Below are positions 1 through 8,100 of a stretch of 39,480 nucleotides of DNA, one piece after another. Positions within the stretch are counted from its first letter, which is position 1. Every line of letters begins with the position of its first letter. Origin of the DNA: Comamonadaceae bacterium (GTDB taxonomy: Bacteria; Pseudomonadota; Gammaproteobacteria; Burkholderiales; Burkholderiaceae_C). The translations under genes were made by a program, and so were the position numbers. The notes below the pieces were generated by a model. The model was not told the DNA's origin, made no database searches, and saw only the letters and a program-made list of their open reading frames with translations. The stretch spans positions 1-39,480 of the forward strand of contig JAAFJC010000029.1 of NCBI GenBank assembly GCA_013297925.1, written 5' to 3'.

Positions 1-879
1 TGATCGTGTACCCAGCACAGCTGCGCCCACGATCATGGCTGCAGCCAAGCCAATGCTCCAGCTCAGGGGCTGGCCTGTGACGATCAGCAGCAGCGCTGTG
101 GAGGCCAGCGGCGTGATGTAGCTCAAAATGCCAATCTGCCGGGCATCGCCTCGCTTGAGAGCGGCATCCCATAAATAGAATGCCGCGCCCAGCGGCCCTA
201 AGCCCATCGCTGCCAGCAGCAGCAAATCTTGGCCACTCAGCGCCACGCGCGGCTCAAGCAGGGCGTGGCAGAGCAGTGAGAGCAGGCCGCTGACCAAGCC
301 GAATAAGCCGATCGCCGCAGTGGCAAAGCCTTTGCCCTGCAGCGCCAAGCGTTTGGTCATGAGCGAATAGCTCGCCCAAATGAAGGCGCTGCCAGCGGCG
401 GGGATGTAGCCCCAAGCGAATCCTGCTGTGGCATCGGCTTGCCGCCCGCCCAGAATGGCGATGCATGCACCCGCAAAGCCCATACAAGCTGCAAGCAGAT
501 GCACAGATGTGAGCTTCACTCCCGGCAAAAACAGCGGCGCCATCACCACAATGCCCAGCGGCCAGAGGTAATTCACCAAATTCGCTTGCACGGGAGGTGC
601 ATGGCGCAACGCGATGAAGAGCAAGAAATGAAAGCCAAACAGGCCATACACTCCCAGCGCCAGGCTGCTCCAAGGCATTTTCCAGCTGCTGAGATTCAAG
701 CGGCCACCTTGCCAAGACAATGGCAAAGCAATCAAGCTACCCACTACGAGCGCAATGCCAGTGAGCAGAAACGGCGGCACATGCGAGAGCGAGATACCCA
801 GCCAAGCGAGCAGAGCCCAGAGCGCGATGGCGGCCAGTGCCAAGAGATTGGCTTTTGTTGAATGCGAAGAGGCTGTCAT
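1..879 (-). CDS. DMT-superfamily transporter (EamA family), 3' end outside window
   Basis: The minus strand from the ATG at 879 stays open through position 1, giving 293 codons with no stop, so the C-terminus lies outside the window. The protein starts MTASSHSTKANLLALAAIAL and is almost entirely hydrophobic, with about nine or ten predicted membrane segments. Two EamA-like halves can be seen: the first has PPVQANLVNYLWPLGIVVMA, the second GFAWGYIPAAGSAFIWASYS and later LGAAFYLWDAALKRGD. These are typical of YddG-like drug/metabolite exporters of the inner membrane, which often move amino acids or aromatic compounds; the substrate cannot be read from the sequence. The gene follows modA on the same strand after an 82-bp gap that holds a family A repeat, so co-transcription is possible but not shown. 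Confidence 0.88.
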   Translation of the reverse strand, partial: MTASSHSTKANLLALAAIALWALLAWLGISLSHVPPFLLTGIALVVGSLIALPLSWQGGRLNLSSWKMPWSSLALGVYGLFGFHFLLFIALRHAPPVQANLVNYLWPLGIVVMAPLFLPGVKLTSVHLLAACMGFAGACIAILGGRQADATAGFAWGYIPAAGSAFIWASYSLMTKRLALQGKGFATAAIGLFGLVSGLLSLLCHALLEPRVALSGQDLLLLAAMGLGPLGAAFYLWDAALKRGDARQIGILSYITPLASTALLLIVTGQPLSWSIGLAAAMIVGAAVLGTRS

Positions 880-898
880 GCCGATATTTGATCATAAA

Positions 899-954
899 TC
901 GGCTGTTCGCCGGCATAAACACTGCGGGAGCAGCTATTAAAAACGGAGCGATCT
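899..954 (-). repeat. Family A short repeat, copy A1
   Basis: Read on the minus strand this copy runs AATAGCTGCTCCCGCAG then TGTTTATGCCGGC, matching the family consensus with one or two changes. It fills the gap between the end of modA and the start of the DMT transporter gene. Confidence 0.75.
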
Positions 955-961
955 TTTTGAG

Positions 962-1735
962 CTAAACACCTAAGCCGTGCGCGCGCAGCGTCGCTTTGGA
1001 GGCTGGAGTTTGCAAATACACGTAGAACTGCTGCGCGCTGACCGGGGCAGAGCGCGCCAAAGCCATGCGCTGGATGATGGGTGGATAGTGCTTGCTTTGC
1101 ACGGTCACATAGCGCGTCATAGCGGCCAGCTCGGGCGCGAGAGCCAAAGACAAAGCCACCAACCCAGAAGGCGCAGCGCCAGTACTCACGAATTGCGCGG
1201 CCTGCGTCACGCTCTCGCCGAGCACCAAGCGGGATTGCACGGTTTGCCACATGCCAAGAGTTTGCAGGGCAGATTGCGCCGCGCGGCCATAGGGAGCGTG
1301 TTCTGGGTTGGCAATAGAGAGCTTTCCATTGCTGCCCAAAGAGGCGAGCAAGCCTTTCAAATCTTCATCCAGCTTGGCCTCAGAAGCCTTGGGCACCATC
1401 CACACCAGCTGCCCGCGCCCATAGATCACGCCTTCATCTCGTGCCCAGCCGTTTTTGGCCAAGCGGAAGATCAGTGCTTCATCGGCTGAGAGAAACAAAT
1501 CCATCGGCAGCCCTTGCTCCAGCTGGCGCGCCAGATTGCCCGATGACCCGTAGGTTATAGAGAGTTTTGCGCCCGTATCTTTTTCAAAGCGTGCGGCGAG
1601 CTCGGCCAAGGCGAATTTCAGATCGCTGGCCGCTGCCACGCGAATCGGAGTGGTTTGCGCCCAAAGGCTGGATAACGGGGCGAAAACCATCCCGCTCTTA
1701 GCGGCCAAGCGCAGAAAATCGCGTTTTTTCGGCAT
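962..1735 (-). CDS. modA: Molybdate ABC transporter substrate-binding protein ModA
   Basis: A periplasmic binding protein of about 257 residues that should capture molybdate or tungstate for an ABC importer. After an N-terminal signal containing MPKKRDFLRLAAKSG (a KR-type twin-arginine-like motif followed by a hydrophobic stretch ending in SLWAQ), the mature part begins PIRVAAASDLKFALAELAAR and continues with TYGSSGNLARQLEQGLPMD and FLSADEALIFRLAKNGW, all characteristic of ModA. The reading frame is open further upstream to 1945, but that would overlap the pckG start, so I prefer the ATG at 1735; 1756 (MQSKHDL) is also possible, and neither has a strong Shine-Dalgarno sequence. modB and modC are not next to it: downstream is a DMT transporter and upstream the divergent pckG. 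Confidence 0.87.
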   Translation of the reverse strand: MPKKRDFLRLAAKSGMVFAPLSSLWAQTTPIRVAAASDLKFALAELAARFEKDTGAKLSITYGSSGNLARQLEQGLPMDLFLSADEALIFRLAKNGWARDEGVIYGRGQLVWMVPKASEAKLDEDLKGLLASLGSNGKLSIANPEHAPYGRAAQSALQTLGMWQTVQSRLVLGESVTQAAQFVSTGAAPSGLVALSLALAPELAAMTRYVTVQSKHYPPIIQRMALARSAPVSAQQFYVYLQTPASKATLRAHGLGV

Positions 1736-1905
1736 TAAGTCATGCTTGGATTGCATAGTTTTCGATGTAACCGTCAGGTAACTCAAGGGTGGAGTTTTAA
1801 AATTCAGGGTGTTGAAAATTGATTTCGTCATCACTCTGACACATGCTTTTGCGGCGAAGTGCCCGAGCCATGTCGAAATTTGATTTTTAACTTTGGAGCT
1901 ATTGT

Positions 1906-3756
1906 ATGAACGCACCCGTGATGCAGGGTCTCGAACTAGGGACACCCAGCTACGTGAAGAATGCCAAGCTGATCGCTTGGGTGGCCGATATGGCTGCCCT
2001 GTGCAAGCCCGCTGCCATCCATTGGTGTGATGGCAGCAAGGAAGAGTATGACTTGCTTTGCCAGCAGCTTATCGATGCAGGCACGTTCAAAAAACTCAAC
2101 CCCGCCAAGCGCCCCGGCTCCTTCCTCGCTTGGAGCGATCCGTCCGACGTCGCCCGCGTGGAAGACCGCACTTACATCTGCTCTGAGAAAAAAGAAGATG
2201 CTGGCCCCACGAACAACTGGGCAGCGCCCGCCGAGATGCGCGCGACTTTGAATCCGCTATTCGATGGCTGCATGCGTGGCCGCACGATGTATGTCGTGCC
2301 CTTCTCGATGGGCCCGCTCGGCTCCAACATCGCGCACATCGGCATCGAACTCTCCGATAGCCCCTACGTAGCAGTCAATATGCGCATCATGACGCGCATG
2401 GGCAAAGCCGTGTATGACGTGATTGGTGTGAACGGTGATTTCGTGCCCTGTGTACACACCGTCGGCGCACCTTTGGCCGCAGGTCAACTAGACGTGAGCT
2501 GGCCTTGCAACAAGACCAAATACATCGTCCACTACCCAGAGACGCGCGAAATCTGGAGCTATGGCTCAGGCTACGGCGGCAATGCTCTGCTCGGCAAAAA
2601 ATGCTTTGCGCTGCGTATCGCGTCCACCATGGGCAGAGATCAAGGCTGGCTCGCTGAGCACATGCTGATCTTGGGCGTGACCAATCCTCAAGGCAAGAAA
2701 TACCACGTCGCTGCAGCATTCCCCTCCGCTTGCGGCAAGACCAACTTCGCCATGCTGATTCCCCCCGCAGGCTTCGACGGCTGGAAAGTCACCACCATTG
2801 GCGACGATATCGCTTGGATCAAACCGCAAGCCGACGGCACACTTCGCGCCATCAACCCAGAGGCCGGCTACTTCGGCGTGGCTCCCGGCACGAACACACT
2901 CACCAACCCCAACTGCATGGCCAGCCTAGACAAAGACGTGATCTACACCAACGTCGCGCTGACCGATGACGGCGATGTCTGGTGGGAAGGCATGAGCGAA
3001 GCCCCAGCCCACGCTATCGACTGGCAAGGCAAAGAGTGGACACCGCAAATCGCCAAGGAAACCGGCGCAAAGGCCGCACACCCCAACGCCCGCTTCACCG
3101 TGGCAGCAACGAACAACCCAGCGCTTGATTCAGCCTGGGACGACGCAGCCGGCGTGAAAATCGATGCTTTCCTCTTCGGCGGCCGCCGCTCCACCACCGT
3201 GCCACTCGTCACAGAAGCGCGCAACTGGACAGAAGGCGTCTATATGGCCGCCACCATGGGCTCTGAGACCACAGCCGCCGCCTTCGGCCAACAAGGCGTC
3301 GTGCGCCGCGACCCATTCGCCATGCTGCCCTTCATGGGCTACAACATGAGCGACTATTTTGCGCATTGGCTGAATTTGGGTAACAAGCTCACCGCAGCGG
3401 GAGCCAAGCAACCCAAGATCTTCACCACCAACTGGTTCCGCAAAGGCGAAGACGGCAAATTCATCTGGCCAGGCTACGGCGAGAACATGCGCGTCTTGAA
3501 GTGGATGATTGATCGCTTGGAAGGAACGGCCAAGGGCACAGAACACGCCTTCGGCATCAGCCCCAACTACGAAGAACTCAACTGGACAGGCCTGAACTTC
3601 AGCAAAGAGCAATTCACCAATGTCACCAGCATGGACAAAGCCGCCTGGGTCGCCGAGCTCAAGCTACACGAAGAATTGTTCACGCAATTGGCTTATCACT
3701 TGCCGGCAGAGCTGACATCTGCCAAAGCTGCGTTGGAAAAGCGTTTGGCGGCTTGA
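1906..3756 (+). CDS. pckG: Phosphoenolpyruvate carboxykinase (GTP)
   Basis: A cytosolic enzyme of 616 residues that interconverts oxaloacetate plus GTP with phosphoenolpyruvate, GDP and CO2, the entry step of gluconeogenesis. The length fits the GTP-dependent class. The P-loop [16 protein letters not shown] lies at about residues 272-287 with the hyper-reactive active-site cysteine at 276 and Lys278. Other family signatures are [15 protein letters not shown], the metal-binding region [20 protein letters not shown] near 424, and the nucleotide-binding [15 protein letters not shown]. The ATG at 1906 is preceded by TTGGAG at a suitable distance. It is transcribed away from modA; 170 bp separate the two starts. 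A pair of family B hairpins follows the stop codon and could help end the transcript. Confidence 0.97.
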   Translation: MNAPVMQGLELGTPSYVKNAKLIAWVADMAALCKPAAIHWCDGSKEEYDLLCQQLIDAGTFKKLNPAKRPGSFLAWSDPSDVARVEDRTYICSEKKEDAGPTNNWAAPAEMRATLNPLFDGCMRGRTMYVVPFSMGPLGSNIAHIGIELSDSPYVAVNMRIMTRMGKAVYDVIGVNGDFVPCVHTVGAPLAAGQLDVSWPCNKTKYIVHYPETREIWSYGSGYGGNALLGKKCFALRIASTMGRDQGWLAEHMLILGVTNPQGKKYHVAAAFPSACGKTNFAMLIPPAGFDGWKVTTIGDDIAWIKPQADGTLRAINPEAGYFGVAPGTNTLTNPNCMASLDKDVIYTNVALTDDGDVWWEGMSEAPAHAIDWQGKEWTPQIAKETGAKAAHPNARFTVAATNNPALDSAWDDAAGVKIDAFLFGGRRSTTVPLVTEARNWTEGVYMAATMGSETTAAAFGQQGVVRRDPFAMLPFMGYNMSDYFAHWLNLGNKLTAAGAKQPKIFTTNWFRKGEDGKFIWPGYGENMRVLKWMIDRLEGTAKGTEHAFGISPNYEELNWTGLNFSKEQFTNVTSMDKAAWVAELKLHEELFTQLAYHLPAELTSAKAALEKRLAA

Positions 3757-3782
3757 TGGCATCGGTCGGCTGAGAGCGGCTC

Positions 3783-3904
3783 CGAGCGCGAGGCACTGCG
3801 CTTGGGGTATCTCACTTCGCGACTGTCCTCCGCGCTGGCCTTCGGCTGGCGCTCCCCCTTTATGTCGCTGCGTGAGATACCCCAACCACAGCGCCCCGAG
3901 CTCG
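3783..3904 (-). repeat. Family B long hairpin repeat, copy B1
   Basis: The 33-nt arms at 3783-3815 and 3872-3904 are complementary at 28 of 33 positions; the inner 14 nt (TTGGGGTATCTCAC and its complement) pair perfectly. Read on the minus strand the enclosed core is CGCAGCGACATAAAGGGGGA, then a small inner hairpin, then GGAGGACAGTCGCG. GCGAC and GTCGC pair with each other. It lies 26 bp after pckG and is head-to-head with copy B2. The rest of the gap between the two copies (3905-3959) shows nothing recognisable. Confidence 0.85.
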
Positions 3905-3959
3905 CGGCCTGTTGGCTACTGCGAACATCTTCGCACGCCCATCGTGTCACAACCGCCAA

Positions 3960-4158
3960 GCATGTTGGCGCGCATAGTTGTCTTTGGCCGGCTGAGCGAT
4001 GCTGTTTTCGGCACAGGTGATTTGGGCGTCTCGCGGAGCAAAATAAAGGGGGAGACGGCGCAGCCGGCGGAGGACATTTGCGCAGCGGGATGCCCAAAGC
4101 GCCTGTGCCGAAAACAGCAACTGAGCACCCAACCAAGGCAAAATACCAGCCAACATGC
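3960..4158 (+). repeat. Family B long hairpin repeat, copy B2
   Basis: Inner arms 4000-4017 and 4102-4119 (TGCTGTTTTCGGCACAGG and its complement) pair perfectly over 18 bp, followed inward by TTTGGGC/GCCCAAA. The core reads GCAAAATAAAGGGGGA, inner hairpin, GGAGGACATTTGC, so the core stem here is GCAAA/TTTGC instead of GCGAC/GTCGC. A further block of 10 bp (GCATGTTGGC at 3960-3969 and its complement at 4149-4158) pairs at the outer edge, with poorly matched sequence between; this block includes the start codon of the next gene. Confidence 0.82.
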
Positions 4159-4742
4159 ACTACCTCATCCTCCCCGGCTGGCAAAACTCCGGCCCCGCGC
4201 ATTGGCAAAGCCTCTGGGAAGCTCAGCTGCCTGCTCAGCGCGTGATGCAACACGATTGGATGCGCCCGTTGCGTGGCGATTGGATCACGCATTTGGAAGA
4301 TCATGTGCTATCAATTAATGAGCATTCCGCGCAGGAAACATGCCGGCCACTTGCCCAAAAAGCTTTAAAAACAGAAGAAAGAGACATCATTTTCATCGCC
4401 CACAGCCTAGGCTGCCATCTCGTCGCCGCATGGGCCGCGTTGTCCAAACAAACGCATCGCATCAAAGGTGCATTGCTCGTCGCACCACCCGATGGCATTC
4501 GCGAAGCCTTTCCACCGGAGCTCAAAAGCTGGCGGCCGCCTGTGTTGCACAAGCTGTCCTTCCCCAGCATCTGCGTCATCTCCAGCAATGATCCGTTTTG
4601 TGATCTCCAGCCGGGCAAAGACATGGCCGCCGCTTGGGGCAGCGAATTGCTTGAATTGGGCGACAAAGGCCACATCAACGCTGACAGTGGCATAGGCGAT
4701 TGGTCACAAGGTCGCGAGTTGCTGGCTCGATTGGCCAGCTAA
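4155..4742 (+). CDS. RBBP9/YdeN-family alpha/beta hydrolase carrying an in-frame repeat
   Basis: A cytoplasmic serine hydrolase of 195 residues, substrate unknown. The start MHYLILPGWQNSGPAHWQ is the family hallmark; the nucleophile is Ser84 in IAHSLGC, with Asp146 (SNDPFCD) and His173 (DKGHINADSG) completing the triad. Between WITHLEDH and the strand before the nucleophile (IIFIAHS) lie about 25 residues where, from memory of the family, only a short linker is usual. Bases 4307-4370, encoding residues 51-72, match the family A intergenic repeat (GCTATCAATTAATGAGC ... CCGCGCAG ... CATGCCGGCC), so the extra residues appear to come from a repeat that landed in frame. The start codon lies in the outer arm of family B copy B2. 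parB follows after 46 bp on the same strand. Confidence 0.87.
   Translation: MHYLILPGWQNSGPAHWQSLWEAQLPAQRVMQHDWMRPLRGDWITHLEDHVLSINEHSAQETCRPLAQKALKTEERDIIFIAHSLGCHLVAAWAALSKQTHRIKGALLVAPPDGIREAFPPELKSWRPPVLHKLSFPSICVISSNDPFCDLQPGKDMAAAWGSELLELGDKGHINADSGIGDWSQGRELLARLAS
4307..4370 (+). repeat. Family A short repeat inside a coding sequence, copy A2
   Basis: The segment contains GCTATCAATTAATGAGC, then TTCCGCGCAGGAAACATGCC and GGCCACTTGCCCAAAA, aligned along its length with the intergenic copies at 24367 and 32965. It is read through in frame by the RBBP9-type hydrolase gene and yields residues 51-72. Confidence 0.72.
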
Positions 4743-4788
4743 AGACAAGCGAACCTACAATCACAGCTTCGCGAAAAGAAACTCCCCC

Positions 4789-5709
4789 ATGGTCACCAAA
4801 AAACCAAAAGGCCTCGGCATGGGCCTGGAAGCCTTGCTCGGCCCCAAAGTCCAAGACGCGCCAACAGGCAACCCTGCTAACCCTGGCCAGCCTGCAAGTC
4901 TGAGGCTTGACGATCTCGTGCCCGGCCAATACCAGCCGCGCACCCGGATGGACGAAGGCGCGTTGTACGAACTGGCCGAAAGCATCAAAGCCCAAGGCAT
5001 CATGCAGCCGATCTTGGTGCGCCGCTTGGCCGATGGCAAAAACGCCGGCAAATACGAAATCATCGCCGGCGAGCGCAGAAGCCGCGCGGCTCGCTTGGCA
5101 GGGCTCGATGCTGTGCCTGTGCTGGTGCGCGATGTGCCCAATGAAGCCGCCGCCGCCATGGCATTGATTGAGAATATTCAGCGCGAAGATCTCAACCCGC
5201 TCGAAGAAGCCCAAGGCCTGCAACGCCTGATTAAAGAGTTTGGGCACACTCACGAAGCCGCCGCCCAAGCCGTTGGCCGCAGCCGCAGCGCCGCGTCCAA
5301 CCTGCTGCGCCTCTTGAATCTTGCCGACCCGGTGCAAACCATGCTCATGGCCGGCGATCTCGACATGGGTCACGCCCGCGCCCTGCTCGCGCTGGATCGC
5401 GCCACCCAAATCACTGCCGCCAGCCAAATCAGCGCCAAGAAAATGTCGGTGCGCGAGGCCGAAAGTTTGGTTAAAAAGCTGTCCGCCGAATTCAACCTCA
5501 CGCCGCAAAAGCCCGGCAAAGAGAAATCTCGCGATATCAAACGGGTAGAAGAGGAGCTGTCTGACCTGCTCACCGCACAGGTGGAAGTGCGCGTGAAAAA
5601 GCGCGTGAAACGTCACGGGAAACTAGACGATCAAGGCGAGTTGGCGATTCAGTTCGGCTCGCTAGAAGAGCTCAATGGCTTGATCGATCGGCTGAGAGGC
5701 GGCTCTTAA
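4789..5709 (+). CDS. parB: Chromosome-partitioning protein ParB
   Basis: A 306-residue DNA-binding CTPase clamp that loads on parS sites near the replication origin and works with ParA to segregate chromosomes. It begins with the conserved MVTKKPKGLGMGLEALLG. The CTP-binding motif GERRSRA is at 94-100, ENIQRE at 128-133, and the helix-turn-helix that reads parS at about 154-177 (HEAAAQAVGRSRSAASNLL). A basic linker (KKRVKRHGK) and a C-terminal dimerisation segment ending SLEELNGLIDRLRGG complete the protein, of normal length. No parA is adjacent: the upstream gene is the RBBP9-type hydrolase, and pckG precedes that. I found no good match to a parS palindrome in the window. It converges on the FecR-domain gene with only 12 bp between stops. 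Confidence 0.96.
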   Translation: MVTKKPKGLGMGLEALLGPKVQDAPTGNPANPGQPASLRLDDLVPGQYQPRTRMDEGALYELAESIKAQGIMQPILVRRLADGKNAGKYEIIAGERRSRAARLAGLDAVPVLVRDVPNEAAAAMALIENIQREDLNPLEEAQGLQRLIKEFGHTHEAAAQAVGRSRSAASNLLRLLNLADPVQTMLMAGDLDMGHARALLALDRATQITAASQISAKKMSVREAESLVKKLSAEFNLTPQKPGKEKSRDIKRVEEELSDLLTAQVEVRVKKRVKRHGKLDDQGELAIQFGSLEELNGLIDRLRGGS

Positions 5710-5721
5710 ATCAGCGCAGCG

Positions 5722-6531
5722 CTACCTGCCAAAAATATTGCGTAAATTCGGGACAACGTTTTGAAGCTGCCCAGGTAATCTACGATTGATTTCTTGCTGC
5801 AGGCGTTGCACGCCTTCGTTTTGAAGATTGGTCAGCAAATTGTCAAAACTTCCGACTCTGAAAACGGGGGGGACATTGTTCAGCAGGCCAAAGGCATTGG
5901 CAGTTGCGAGCAAATTTTGTGGGGAAAACGCCGTTTGATTGGCCAAAACAGGGATGCTTGAGCCCTGAGAATTTGTCAGGGTGGTTTCGCCTTCCCGCAC
6001 CTTGAGATAAGTCCCTTCGCTGGCTTGTGCATTGCCGGCTTCAACTTGCTCAATTTCAAAATCCGTGCCTCGAATGCCAATCGTGGCTGTAGACGTTGTG
6101 AATCTGACTTGGCTAGGCGTGGTTTTGCCGATCAGCCCGGTGATCGTACGAAGGCCACCTTGCAGCAGTTGAAGCCACACCTGATTTTGAGTAGGCTGCT
6201 GGCTGGTGAATTGATAGTTTTGCAATCGCATGGCCGAACGCGGGCGTAAGGCAATCACGGCGCCATCTGACATTTTGAACACCACATCAGAGGAGTCCCC
6301 GGTTTGCACCAATTCTCCCTCTGCAATGCTGCCTCCTTGCCTCAAGGATCGCATGGAGCCAGCATCTGAGCCAGCAGACACAGAGCCGACCAGTCGCTCT
6401 ACGACGCCAGCTGAGGCATTGTTTTGAGCTTGTGCTGCACTGCCCAAAAATGGGCTACCCAACGCGAACAAAGGAAGAGCGCTGGCGTGCCTGCGTTTGA
6501 GATCGACAATGTCTTTGAAGGATGGTTTCAT
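5722..6531 (-). CDS. FecR-domain exported protein
   Basis: A protein of 269 residues with an N-terminal signal (hydrophobic ALPLFALGSPFLGSAAQAQ) and a FecR-like domain at roughly residues 65-170, including LVQTGDSSDVVFKMSDGAVI, a basic RPRSAMRLQNY segment, LLQGGLRTITGLIGK and TATIGIRGTDFEIEQ. FecR domains occur in periplasmic regulators of iron uptake, but this protein lacks the anti-sigma part and has no sigma factor or TonB receptor nearby, so it belongs to the stand-alone exported FecR group whose job is not defined. The ATG comes one base after the stop codon of the FAD oxidoreductase gene, so the two are probably translationally coupled. The C-terminal third (residues 200-269) is Asn/Gln/Leu-rich and unrecognised. 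Confidence 0.85.
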   Translation of the reverse strand: MKPSFKDIVDLKRRHASALPLFALGSPFLGSAAQAQNNASAGVVERLVGSVSAGSDAGSMRSLRQGGSIAEGELVQTGDSSDVVFKMSDGAVIALRPRSAMRLQNYQFTSQQPTQNQVWLQLLQGGLRTITGLIGKTTPSQVRFTTSTATIGIRGTDFEIEQVEAGNAQASEGTYLKVREGETTLTNSQGSSIPVLANQTAFSPQNLLATANAFGLLNNVPPVFRVGSFDNLLTNLQNEGVQRLQQEINRRLPGQLQNVVPNLRNIFGR

Positions 6532-6532
6532 A

Positions 6533-7960
6533 TTACGCCCAGCTAAATATCTTTCCCGGATTCATGATGTTGAGCGGATCGAGTGCATGCTTGATCGTGC
6601 GCATAAAGGCCACGGCGCCATCTCCTGCTTCGCTGATCAAAAAATCCTGCTTGTGCAAGCCAATGCCATGCTCGCCTGAGCATGTGCCGCCCAGCGCGAG
6701 GGTGCGGTGTACCAAGCTGTGGTTGAGCTGCTCGGCTTTGGCAAATTCTGCCGGGTTGTTCGGATCGATCAAATAACCGAAGTGGAAATTGCCATCACCC
6801 ACATGGCCGACCAAGAAATACGGAATGCCGCTGGCATCGGCCTCGTCCACCGAATCGAGCAATGCATCGGCCAAGCGAGAGATCGGCACGCAAGTGTCGG
6901 TAGAGATCGCGCGGCAGCCGGGCCTGCTTTGGATGGCAGCGAAGTAGGCGTTGTGCCGCGCTGTCCAGAGCTTGCTGCGTGCCTCGGGCGTGCTGGCCCA
7001 TTCAAAGGCTTGCCCGCCATTGTCAAGAGCTAAGCTCTGCACGGTTTCAATCTGCTCGGCCACGCCGTTAGGTGAGCCATGAAACTCCATCATCAGCGTG
7101 GGCTGCTCGCCTAGCGTGGTTTTGCTGTGAGCGTTGACCATGCGAACGGTGTTGCCATCAATCAGCTCAACACGCGCAATCGGCACACCGAGCTGGATCA
7201 TTTGAATCACGGTGGCTACAGCATCGCGGATGCTGGAGAACGAACAAAGGGCCGCTTGGATCGTTTCGGGGATCGGATACAAGCGCAGAGTGATTTCCGT
7301 CATGATGCCCAGCGTGCCTTCGGAGCCCACCATGAGGCGCGTGAGATCGTAGCCCGCAGAAGATTTTTTCGCACGCGTGCCGGTGCGGATGATCTCGCCT
7401 TGCGCGGTAACGACTTCCAGCGCCAACACATTCTCGCGCATCGTGCCGTAGCGCACAGCGTTCGTGCCGCTGGCGCGCGTGGCGCTCATGCCACCAATCG
7501 TGGCGTCTGCACCGGGGTCAATGGGGAAAAACAGGCCCGTCGATTTGATCTCGTTGTTGAGCGCAATGCGGCACACGCCCGCTTGCACCGTCACCGTCAA
7601 GTCTTCCGCATTCACCGAAAGAATCTTGTTCATCCGGCTCACATCAATGCTGATACCACCTTCAACAGCGAGCAAATGCCCTTCCAGAGATGAGCCCACG
7701 CCAAAGGGAATCACGGGCACTTTGTATTGCGCGCAGAGCTTAATCGCATCGCTCACATCCTGCGTGTTCTCGGCGAACACAACCGCAGCCGGCGGCGGCA
7801 CGGTGGTAAACGCACTCTCGTCACGCCCATGCTGCTCACGAATCACCTGCGCTGTGGAGCAATTCGCGCCAAATCGGGCCTTCAAGGCTTCAAGGAATTC
7901 AGCAGGAATCTCGCGTTGGCGGATTTGCGGCAACAGATGAGTGGGAAGCGGTGCGTTCAT
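6533..7960 (-). CDS. FAD-linked oxidoreductase, D-lactate dehydrogenase/GlcD type
   Basis: A flavoprotein of 475 residues expected to oxidise a 2-hydroxy acid such as D-lactate or glycolate. The N-terminal FAD-binding type 4 domain shows PFGVGSSLEGHLLAVEGGIS and FFPIDPGADATIGGMSATRA with GSEGTLGIMTEITLRLYP. The C-terminal FAD-oxidase domain shows VGHVGDGNFHFGYLIDP and ends with CSGEHGIGLHKQDFL and NIMNPGKIF, which are typical of cytochrome-linked D-lactate dehydrogenases and GlcD. The length matches the single-subunit bacterial D-lactate dehydrogenase type. The ATG at 7960 is preceded by AGGAGACACAT. It is the first gene of a two-gene unit with the FecR-domain protein. Exact substrate cannot be decided from sequence. 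Confidence 0.92.
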   Translation of the reverse strand: MNAPLPTHLLPQIRQREIPAEFLEALKARFGANCSTAQVIREQHGRDESAFTTVPPPAAVVFAENTQDVSDAIKLCAQYKVPVIPFGVGSSLEGHLLAVEGGISIDVSRMNKILSVNAEDLTVTVQAGVCRIALNNEIKSTGLFFPIDPGADATIGGMSATRASGTNAVRYGTMRENVLALEVVTAQGEIIRTGTRAKKSSAGYDLTRLMVGSEGTLGIMTEITLRLYPIPETIQAALCSFSSIRDAVATVIQMIQLGVPIARVELIDGNTVRMVNAHSKTTLGEQPTLMMEFHGSPNGVAEQIETVQSLALDNGGQAFEWASTPEARSKLWTARHNAYFAAIQSRPGCRAISTDTCVPISRLADALLDSVDEADASGIPYFLVGHVGDGNFHFGYLIDPNNPAEFAKAEQLNHSLVHRTLALGGTCSGEHGIGLHKQDFLISEAGDGAVAFMRTIKHALDPLNIMNPGKIFSWA

Positions 7961-8100
7961 ATGTGTCTCCTAAAAATGTCGCCGCATAGCCTCGTGAGCC
8001 TGCAACAAGTCTCATTCTACGGACTTGTTCCTGTCGTTGAATTGACGTTAGTATGGATGTCGGACTATGCTGGTGCATCATTCAAAAAGGAGAAAACTTC

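Noticed and set aside
254-715. 153-codon minus-strand open frame at the window start.
   Set aside because: It lies in another frame of the DMT transporter gene, whose own frame is open through the window edge and encodes an obvious membrane protein.
962-1945. Longer ModA start giving 327 residues.
   Set aside because: It would overlap the pckG start region, and the extra residues do not look like a signal peptide; the signal begins at MPKKRDF or MQSKHDL.
3696-4318. Several open frames across the gap between pckG and the hydrolase.
   Set aside because: They overlap real gene ends and family B hairpins and show no protein family features.
4675-5616. 313-codon open frame on the minus strand opposite parB.
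   Set aside because: Shadow of the parB coding frame; no family resemblance.
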